Positions 56,870 through 64,000 of a stretch of 64,000 nt of DNA are shown piece after piece; the stretch's first letter is position 1, and each line of letters starts with the position of its first letter. The stretch covers positions 1,240,001 to 1,304,000 of the forward strand of contig NC_088178.1 in the NCBI RefSeq assembly GCF_028769735.1. Reading direction: 5' to 3'. The notes under the pieces were generated by a model, which saw nothing but the letters and a program-made list of their open reading frames with translations, made no database searches and had not been told where the DNA came from. Made by a program: the position numbers and the translations under genes. The DNA comes from Zonotrichia leucophrys gambelii (taxonomy: Eukaryota > Chordata > Aves > Passeriformes > Passerellidae).

Positions 56870-57410
56870 TGTCTGGATTGAAAGCATTTGAGATGGTATT
56901 TCATGTTTGGACTCAAGTGTTTATTATTTCTTATCAGTAAAACAGTCTCACTACTGTGAGTTCTGCAGCAAGGCACAAAATGGCCAACAATCTCTTGTTC
57001 CAAGGTCTCCTAAGACTAAACTATCCCATTAAGAACTGACACCAGGATTATTTTCCCTTTTAACCCAATAACTGATCCCAAAGAGCTGCAATGGGGACTC
57101 TTCTGCCCAATTACAAAATGCCACCCAAACCCATGGAGAAGAAGAAGCATGAAGAAGCAGCCCAGGACAACACCCTGTGCCCTCCATCTTGCTTCCATCC
57201 ACAACATACTAAAAATCCCAAACTCTCAATTTCTCACCAAGTGACACACCTGCACTGCTCTCTATAATCTATTTCACACTTTTGTGGATTCCAGTATATC
57301 TTGAAGTCTGGGAAGCTTTCTCCATGAATGAGAGTCAGAGTCAGTGCTTCCCTGGGGGTCAGGGCACCCCAGAGCAGACACAGAAATATTTCCAATGCTC
57401 TGGGTTTGCA
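56870..57410 (-). mobile_element. ERV LTR, family C, diverged
   Basis: On the minus strand its order is GCACTGAC, GAGAAAGCTTCC, GCAAGATGGAGG, TCTCCATGGGTTTGGGTGG, GTAATTGGGCAG, GATAGTTTAGTC, AATAATAAACACTTGAGTCC and CAATCCAGACA at its end (56,870). The 5' third is strongly diverged, so 57,410 is approximate. Confidence 0.75.
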
Positions 57411-57504
57411 CATCCCAGGAACATGGAGCAGCAGAGATCCGAGTTCAGGGGATGCTGGTCCCCCCTCTGCTCTCCACAGCACACAGTGCTCCAGCGCGGG
57501 CTGC

Positions 57505-57598
57505 CGGGGGCTGGGAGCACCGGGAAAAGGGGATGGGAGCATCGGGAACACAGGGATAGGGATGGGAGACGCCGGGAACAAGGGGATGGGGGCAGGAT
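57505..57598 (+). repeat. G-rich imperfect repeat with G-quadruplex potential
   Basis: Units like CGGGAACAAGGGGATGGG recur about every 25 bp. Two stretches fit four G-runs with loops of 7 or less: GGG-AAAA-GGGG-AT-GGG-AGCATC-GGG at about 57,532, and GGG-ATA-GGG-AT-GGG-AGACGCC-GGG at about 57,553. Confidence 0.7.
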
Positions 57599-57768
57599 GG
57601 AGCAGAACAGGAAAAGTCTCGGTGGATGAGAGGCGGTGTCAGCGGAGCACAGAGGGAGAAGATGGAATTTGGGAGGGATTGCTCCTGCCCCAGCCCAGGC
57701 TGCAGCACAAGCAGCTCAGCCAGGAGTGCTCAGGAGCTGTGGGATCCTCCGCAGGGATGGACAGACGG

Positions 57769-57866
57769 ACGGACGGATGGATGATGGATGGATGGATGGA
57801 TGGATGATGGATGGATGGATGGATGGATGGATGGATGGATGGATGATGGATGGATGGATGGATGGC
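57769..57866. repeat. (GGAT)n microsatellite with GAT interruptions
   Basis: GGAT units interrupted three times by ATGATGG, preceded by GGAC units. The open frames through it (MDGW-like) arise only from the repeat. Confidence 0.97.
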
Positions 57867-57901
57867 CGGGCTCGCTCACTCTGCTCCTCCGTGGAGCCTC
57901 C

Positions 57902-57915
57902 CTGCCCTCTAGTGG
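57902..57915 (-). promoter_or_regulatory. CTCF-type motif
   Basis: Same 14-mer as at 12,670 (CCACTAGAGGGCAG on the minus strand), in unrelated flanks. It lies 25 bp left of a family H LTR and 36 bp right of the GGAT array. Confidence 0.45.
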
Positions 57916-57939
57916 GTGCGGAGGGATTGTGCGGGAGGA

Positions 57940-58563
57940 TGTGAAAAACGCCAATCACTTCGTTTTTAAAATTTTAAAAGGTTAATAGTAATAAAATGGT
58001 TATAAAAATGGTAATATAATTAGAGTAATAATAATTTGGACAATTTGGATTAGGACGATATGAGACAACAAATACAAAGAGTTATGGACAGTCCGGGTAC
58101 ATTTTCTATGCAAAATAAACCCAAAAAAGGACCCACGTTAACAGAGGATTAACCCTTAAAAGCAACAGCCTGTTGCATATTCATACACCTCATACATGAT
58201 GCATAAATTCAATTCAAACACAGGATTCTGTCTGGGCAGCGTCAGCCTCTTCTTCTGAATCCTAATGGTGTCATCCTGCCCCAGGGAGGTGGGAAGAAGT
58301 TAATTTCTTCTGATAATGGAGCAATAAATTCTCTTTCTCTGAAAGATTCAGGTGTCCTGTGGCTGCTATCTCGCTGTGAGTCCTTTCTTTAAAAAAAGTA
58401 TCCTACATAGCATCGTTTCTATTTTAACAATTTTTATAACCTAAAACTATATTTAATACAGTACTTAAGAGAGTTAATACAGCATAACTTTCTAACACAA
58501 CACATATAATATTCATTTGAATATTTGCAAAAAGCCAATCATAAAATACATGCATTTTTCACA
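57940..58563 (-). mobile_element. Solo ERV LTR, family H, 4-bp target duplication
   Basis: 624 bp from TGTGAAAAACGCC to GCATTTTTCACA, with nearly matching inverted ends, flanked by AGGA (57,936-57,939 and 58,564-58,567). A 4-bp duplication fits ERV1/gamma-like elements. The sense strand is judged from resemblance to songbird LTRs that start TGTGAAAAATGC and is not certain. The copy at 61,369 is closely similar. Confidence 0.85.
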
Positions 58564-58714
58564 AGGAGAAGCCCTGGGAGCGCCCCTTCCTCCTCCTCCT
58601 CCTCTCCTTCACGGTGGGCTGGAACAGAGCTGCTCTGGCAGGGACACAGATCCCAGCCCCTCTGGAAAAGCTGGAGAGCAGGGAGCTGCTCTTGACAGAA
58701 TCAGAGCACACAGC
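58564..58714. other. Short spacer between LTR and CR1
   Basis: It has a CTCCTCCTC run. It may be the diverged upstream part of the CR1. Confidence 0.3.
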
Positions 58715-58942
58715 CCCAAGCTGCACCAAGGGAAATACAGGCTGGATATTAGGGAAAAGTTTTTTATGGAAAGAGTGATAAAGTTCTGGAATGGCTGCCC
58801 AGGGAGGTGGTGGAGTCCCCATCCCTGGGTGTGTTTAACAAAGCCTGGATGTGGCACTGGGTGCCAGGGTTTGGGTGAGCTGTTGGGGCTGGGTTGGACT
58901 CGATGATCCTGAAGGTCTCTCCCAACCCAGTGATTCTGGGAA
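58715..58942 (+). mobile_element. CR1 LINE, 5'-truncated 3' end
   Basis: AGGCTGGATATTAGGGAAAAG, GGAATGGCTGCCCAGGGAGG, TGGTGGAGTCCCCATCCCTG, GTGGCACTGGGTGCCAGGG, TTGGACTCGATGATCCTGAAGG and CCCAACCCAGTGATTCTGGG follow the avian CR1 3' end in order. As is usual for CR1, only the end of the element is present. It supports a bird genome. Confidence 0.92.
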
Positions 58943-59066
58943 TTTCACTGCAGCTGCAGGAGCTCCTTGCTGGAGTTCTGACCACGGTGGCAGAGCAGTG
59001 TGGCAATCACTAGAGTGCTGTGAAACGATGGCATTAACCCAGCCCCAGGCTCCTGTGAGCACCTCC
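58943..59066. other. Short spacer
   Basis: Nothing recognised. Confidence 0.3.
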
Positions 59067-59418
59067 TGTCACCGTGATATTTTCTGAAAAATCCCTTCGC
59101 CAGGGTTTCTTCTCCTGAGAAGCTGAAAGGCCTCAGAAAAGAATGAAAGCAATAATTATTTGATTGCTTGGAATGTGCTCTGGAGGTTGCTCACCAACAG
59201 GTGCATCTGTGATTGGTTCCATGTGAATTGTTTTTAATTAATGGCCAATCACAGTCCAGCTGTGTCGGACTCTGAGGAGTCAGTCACAAGTTTTTATTAT
59301 CATTCTTGTTTAGCCTTCTGATGTATCCTTTCTTTTTCTTTAGTATAGTTTTAGATAAATATGATATTATATGATACGATATGATACGATACGATATAAC
59401 ATAACATAACATAATCAA
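59067..59418 (+). mobile_element. ERV LTR, family G, 3'-truncated
   Basis: It starts TGTCACCGTGATATTTTCTG, very close to the copy at 52,905, with TGATTGGTTCC, TTAATGGCCAATCACAG and CTTTAGTATAG. It stops after a GATAC/ATAAC simple repeat (59,366-59,412), with no CAGCCTTCTGA block. Confidence 0.85.
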
Positions 59419-60388
59419 TCTCCTGGCCATGCAGCATCCCCTCCATGCTGCAGGACCCCCTCCTTTGTGTTTCCACCCCATGCAGGAATTGATGTCCATG
59501 GAATCATGCATAACAGGTAAATACAATTAATGGAAATTTGGTGTTAATAAAATTGATTTCAAGCAAGCAAGCTAAGTGATTGACTTACAGGGTCAGCTGG
59601 GGCAATGTTAGAATCAAATTGGGTCAGAGTTTGTGAGCTTGAAGAGCATCCAGTAAATGTCTCCCACTGCTGAACCGATAGACGAGAGAAGTCAGCATGA
59701 TGAGAAAAATGAGAGTAAGAGATCACTGAGGAGATTTAGCATAGTAGTTCAGAGGTATATGGAAATAACCATATTTGCACAGGAGAGTACTTCACCTGGG
59801 AAGCACATTTATATATATATATATGAAGTATTTCGATTTCTGAGATTGTTGTAGAACCAAGTTTGTTATCTGGCAATATTAATCTTTATAGTCACATTTT
59901 ATAATGAAGGTACAGGCACACAGGCCACCCAGAAGTACCTTCAGAGTTCATGCTTGCCAATGAACACCATACAAGTAAAAGAACTGGTTATGCCGCTCAT
60001 ATAATTTAGAGATAAAAATCAGAGACACGTTGTATTTGTAGTCATAAAATCCACAGAAAGGTTCCTCAGCTTCGTAGCTACCAAGTTTCAAACCTGTTAA
60101 TCAAATGTTGATTTTGTTACAAGATCCCAGACTGAGCAGGGTGCTCCAAGCACATCAATCACAAATTATTTCAAATGTGATGTTTTTGAGAGCTCAGTTT
60201 TTACAGCAAGAGGAGGGAGCACACAGGCTGTGTGATGCACATCTGATAAACATTTGTGCATCCCTGCACACAGGAAAGGCAACAGAGGGCACTGCCCTGA
60301 TAACACTAAACCTGCCAGCCCAAAATAAACAGGAAACCCCAAAATGGGAGATCTCAGCAAGCACAGCCCCCAGAGTGGCAGCACTGAA
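59419..60388. other. Unique intergenic DNA, no gene seen
   Basis: A short (TA)n lies at 59,807-59,823. No repeat family or exon recognised. Confidence 0.35.
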
Positions 60389-60394
60389 GGCATC

Positions 60395-60775
60395 TGTCAC
60401 AGACATATTTTCTGAAAAATTATTTTGCCAGGATCTCTTCTCCTGAGAAGCTGGGAAGCTTCAGCTTCTCCATGTTTTGCTGCTTTGGAATGTGATTTGG
60501 AGAATTGTTTACCCAGCACGTGAAATTGTTTTTGCTTGATGACCAATGACAGCCACCTGTGTCGAGGCTGTGAGCAGTCACAAGATCTTATCATTGCATT
60601 CCTTTCCTTTCAAGCCTTCTGATGAAATCCTTTCTTCTATTCTTTAGTATAGTTTTAATGTACCATTTTCTTTTAATATAATATATATAATAAAATAATA
60701 AACCAGCCTTCTGAAACATGGAGTCAAGATTCTCATCTCTTCCCTCATCCTGGGACCCCTGTGAACACAACCACA
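60395..60775 (+). mobile_element. Solo ERV LTR, family G, compact, 6-bp target duplication
   Basis: 381 bp, TGTCACAGACATATTTTCTG to GAACACAACCACA, flanked by GGCATC (60,389-60,394 and 60,776-60,781). It carries GACCAATGACAG, CTTTAGTATAGTTTTAATG, ATAATAAACCAGCCTTCTGA and GGAGTCAAGATTCTCATC. It shows the unexpanded form of the AT-rich core. Confidence 0.93.
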
Positions 60776-60781
60776 GGCATC

Positions 60782-61211
60782 ACTCAGTGATCCAGTGAGG
60801 ACAGCCTATTTCCCCCAGCAAACTCAGTCTTGTTTCAGTCATTTCCACAGGGTGGTGGGGGCAGCAGAAGGCAATGACTGAGGGCTCACACAGAGTTTAC
60901 AATCAAACACCATGGATCACCACCAGGAGAGACCAGAGAAATCCTGAACTCCCCCTTTTTTCCAAAGCAAAAATCTCAAGTGAAAAAGAAAAGCAGGAGA
61001 ACTGCCCTGGGAGCTGCGTGTGCACAGCAGCCTCTGCACCCACAGCCTGCCTGGGCTTTCTGCAGTTATTTAGAGTGACTATAATCCCAAAATAGACACA
61101 GCCTTCCCACCCTGCTCTGGATCTCCCCATTGGGCCTTCCCCCAAGGCATCCTTGCCTTGCTGTGCACAGAAACATCCCAACTGTGACTGTGTGACAGTG
61201 ACACCTCCCAG
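60782..61211. other. Unique spacer, no gene seen
   Basis: It holds a small direct repeat, AACTGTGACTGTGTGA / AGCTGTGACTGTGTGA, near 61,180-61,225. No exon. Confidence 0.3.
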
Positions 61212-62022
61212 CTGTGACTGTGTGAGATGGCATTTCTTGTTGGGACTCAGGTGTTTATTAGCTCCTATCCACGTTACAGTCTCACAAACCCTGAGCTCTA
61301 CAGCACTCCACTCTAACAAACAAAAATGGAGCCCCATCTCTCTCTCTATCTGCAAGGGCTTTTAAGGATGTGAAAAATGCCAATCACTTGGTTTTTAAAA
61401 CTTTAAAAGTTTAATAGTAATAAAATGGTCATAAAAATTGTAATATAATTAGGGTAATAATAATTTGGACAATTTGGATTAGGACAACATAAAACAATAG
61501 AAACAAAGAGTAATGGACATCCAGGTACCTTTTTCTGGGCAAAATAAGCCTGGAAAAGGACCCACGTTAACAGAGGATTAACCCTTAAAAGCAACAGCCT
61601 GTTGCATATTCATACACCTCATCCATGATGCATAAATTCTGTTCAAACACAGGATTCTGTCTGGGCAGTGTCAGCTTCTTCCTCTGAATCCTGACGGTGT
61701 CATCCTGCCCAAGCAAGGCAGGAAAAAGTTCATTTCTCCTGATAATGGGACAATAAATTCTCCTTCTCTGACAGATTCAGGTGTCCTGTGGCTGCTCTCT
61801 CACTGTGAGTCCTTTCTTTAAAAAAAGCATCTTACATGGCATAGTTTCTATTTTAACATTATGTTATAACCTAAAACAATATTTTAACACACTACTTAAG
61901 AAAATTAATACAGCATAACATTTTAGCATCACATATAATATTCATTTTAATATTTGTGAAAAACCAATCACAAAATACGCATTTTTCACAAGGATAAACT
62001 GTCCAGTTAAGAAATGACACCT
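61212..62022 (-). mobile_element. ERV LTR fragment, family C (3' half), split by a family H LTR
   Basis: On the minus strand the pieces join as GTGTCATTTCTTAACTGGACAG (62,022-61,991) and AAAAGCCCTTGCAGATAGAGAG (61,368 down), then AATAAACACCTGAGTCCC and GCCATCTCACA. Removing the insert restores the normal family C order. Confidence 0.82.
61369..61990 (-). mobile_element. Solo ERV LTR, family H, nested in family C, 4-bp target duplication
   Basis: 622 bp from TGTGAAAAATGCC to GCATTTTTCACA, flanked by AGGA on both sides (61,365-61,368 and 61,991-61,994). It is nearly collinear with the copy at 57,940, including ACCCACGTTAACAGAGGATT and CAGCCTGTTGCATATTCATAC. Confidence 0.92.
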
Positions 62023-62741
62023 ACATTATTTTTAGACATGGCTCCCACAGAGGAAAGGGCTGGAGCAGAGGGCAGAACAGCCCTCAAAGGGTTCAGAAAG
62101 CCCAGCTCAAAGCAGGGAAGAGAAAAACCACCCCAGGAGGAATCCCCACAGAGGGGACCCTTGTCACCCTGCTGTTCTAAGTTCTTCTGAGCCTTTTGCA
62201 TTCTTGTCACAAACTTTCTCACACACTTTCTGTAAATAACTTATTGTTTTGCATTCTTTTATGGAGGAGGAGAAATTTGATGGACTCTTGGTTTGTCCGG
62301 TGTCCTTGGAGAGGTGGCACTGTCATCCTCCAATCCACTGTCACTTTTGAAAAATCTATAAATGTTGTAGTCAGAAATGAAATTTCCCTTCTTTTCCCTT
62401 GGATGTTCCAGTGTCCGTGTGGTTTTATTTCGTGTCCTAGAGTGACAGACCTGCCTGCAGAGGAGGAGCACGGCTCCTTCATCTCCTGAGAGCCTTTGAA
62501 TTTGGGGAGGTGGGTGTAGGAAAGGCGTTTTGTGCTGTTCTTGTGAGCCAGCAAAGGCTTCCTGAAGATAAGGAAAGCCCCGTATCTGTCTCGAGGAAGA
62601 CACCAAGGCTGTCCCCATGACAACGTGATGGAAGAGGGAAAGTTCAAAGATACGGACTCGAGCTGGCTCACACAGAGTGACCTGGCTCCTTGCTCACCTA
62701 CTGAGAACTTTGTTTCTTCCTTATGACCAATGGGCAGTGAA
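62023..62741. other. Unique spacer, no gene seen
   Basis: The 150-codon minus frame (62,219-62,671) overlaps other frames and has no known domain. Confidence 0.35.
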
Positions 62742-63115
62742 TGTCAGACAGACACATTTTATGAAAAATCCTTTCCTTAGGATTTTTCCTCCTGAGAAGC
62801 TGGGAGGCCTCAGGAACAAAATGTAAACATTGATTATCTGCTGCTGTGGAATGCAACAGGTGCATCTGTGATTGGTCTCATGTGGTTGTTTCTAATTAAT
62901 GGCCAATCACAGCCCAGCTGGCCAAGACACAAGCTTTTGTTATCATTCTTTCTTTTTCTATTCTTAGCCAGCCTTCTGATGAGAACCTTTTCTTCTGTTC
63001 TTTTAGTACAGTTTTAATGTAACATATATCATAAAATAATAAATCAAGCCTTCTGAAACGTGGAGTCAGATCCTTGTCTCTTTCTTCAACACGAGACCCC
63101 TGTGAACATGGTCAG
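62742..63115 (+). mobile_element. Solo ERV LTR, family G
   Basis: It starts TGTCAGACAGACAC and carries GGATTTTTCCTCCTGAGAAGC, TGATTGGTCTCATG, TTAATGGCCAATCACAG, TTTAGTACAG, ATAATAAATCAAGCCTTCTG and GACCCCTGTGAACATGG. Closest to the copy at 54,428. The target duplication is not clear. Confidence 0.85.
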
Positions 63116-64000
63116 AGGGAGGATTTGGGGAGGGGAGGATTTGAGGAAGTGGAGATTTGAGTATTTGGGGATTTGGGGATGCCCTGAGCTGCTGCTGCAT
63201 CTCTCGGAGGAGCCGCTCCCTCCCAGCGCGGTGAGCACTCTCTCGGTTTCCTGCGGGGCACAGCGTGAGTCACCAGCTCTGCCGAGATGTAAAAAGCGTG
63301 GGCAGGGCAAAAACAATGCAGAGATGCTGGGGGTGATTACGGAGAGGCAGAATCACCGCCAGGATGGGGTTTTTTCCCTGCTTATCTGTGAGGTGTCTGT
63401 AGGGCTGATGGCATCAGCGCAGCGTGCAGAGCTGCTGTCACCTCTCCCTGCCCCTGTGCCAGCACTGGGGAATGGCTCCTCTCAGAGTTTGGGGTCCTGG
63501 GCTCTGCTCCGTGCAACAAAACTTGCTTGGGGAGGACTATATTATTGGGGGGAAGCAGCAAAAGCAGCTGGAAGTGACAGGAGTTTATTGGATTTGCATG
63601 GCAAGGTGGCAAAACCCTGGTAGTTATATTCTAGTTCAAAATTCTAGTAGAATTCTAGTTCAAAATTAACCATTCTTGGAAAAAAAGATAGAGAAAGCTT
63701 TTACCCTAACTAGAGAAAGGCCGCTGGTGAAAAACAGCCTGATCTGGGTGAGAAACGAAACACCTGGTGATTGAGCAAATCAGAATTTCTCAGGCTGCTT
63801 ATTCTCTACACCTGCATTTCCCTTTCACCCTGATTGCCTGGCGTCCAGAGAGCCCCTTCCCAGTGTTCCTCCATGGAATCCAGCATCCCTTTTCACAGCC
63901 TGCAGCCCAGGGCAGCAGGAATGGAGCAGGTTTCTTTATGCCAGCTGCCACCTCGGGCACAGCAAAAAATGCCACCCACATGAGGTGCCAGCATTCATTC
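63116..64000. other. Unique DNA, GC-richer at 63,180-63,500; no gene supported
   Basis: A 187-codon plus frame (63,060-63,623) starts inside the LTR and shows no domain. CpG is moderately raised around 63,200-63,300. A 23-bp direct repeat, ATTCTAGTTCAAAATT twice, lies at 63,627-63,667. The stretch may continue into a gene beyond the window, which cannot be judged. Confidence 0.3.

Noticed and set aside
57328..57807. 159-codon plus-strand ORF
   Set aside because: It runs through an LTR, a G-rich repeat and into the GGAT microsatellite.
57716..57985. ORFs with MDGW or IHPS repeats
   Set aside because: Translation of the GGAT microsatellite on either strand.
63060..63623. 187-codon plus-strand ORF
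   Set aside because: It starts inside a family G LTR and shows no known family; the open length fits the local GC content.

Overview
The window looks like a gene-poor stretch of a bird genome, most likely a songbird. The support is a LINE 3' tail of the avian CR1 type (58,715-58,942, a second fragment near 29,100) and about 30 LTR copies or fragments. These have TG...CA-like ends, CCAAT and TATA-like boxes and AATAAA signals, and I recognise several as passerine-type endogenous retrovirus (ERV) LTRs. The species call is inference. I found no multi-exon protein gene, rRNA, tRNA or CRISPR array. Nearly all long reading frames lie in repeats or lack any recognisable domain. Family letters A-M below are my own labels, assigned by comparing copies inside the window.

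Layout. 455-1,020 is a CpG-island-like GC-rich block, the only good promoter/first-exon candidate, followed by a 67-bp minisatellite (1,006-1,274) and a 27-bp minisatellite (1,361-1,486). 2-12 kb is mostly unique DNA with two or three LTRs. 11.4-20.8 kb holds a direct duplication (11,470-11,768 and 15,446-15,733), a 37-bp minisatellite, a well-preserved solo LTR (12,733-13,341) and a large inverted duplication (14,791-15,307 against 20,266-20,800). 22-39 kb carries family A solo LTRs, two of them broken by later LTR insertions with readable target duplications, plus a purine tract, a frame-preserving composite VNTR (33,766-33,975) and more LTRs. 39-51 kb has LTRs of families B, C, D, E and J. 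51.5-63.1 kb is an LTR-dense zone (families C, G, H, K) with long ATATT-type arrays grown inside LTR promoters, a GGAT microsatellite, G-quadruplex-type DNA and a CR1 3' end.

Most striking is 47,885-48,872. A family C LTR is interrupted by a family D LTR flanked by 5-bp repeats. Both the insert and most of the host LTR are severely depleted of G but not of C on this strand (about 44 G against 133 C in 600 bases by hand count). The related copies at 5.3, 41.2 and 49.1 kb, and the DNA on both sides, are normal. This is the expected mark of APOBEC-type G-to-A hypermutation, and it covers a nested pair rather than one element.

No pathway or operon is present. What acts together here is repeat biology: solo LTR formation, nesting, microsatellite growth inside LTRs, and DNA editing. 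Two identical CTCF-type motifs (12,670 and 57,902) are the best candidates for host regulatory sites.
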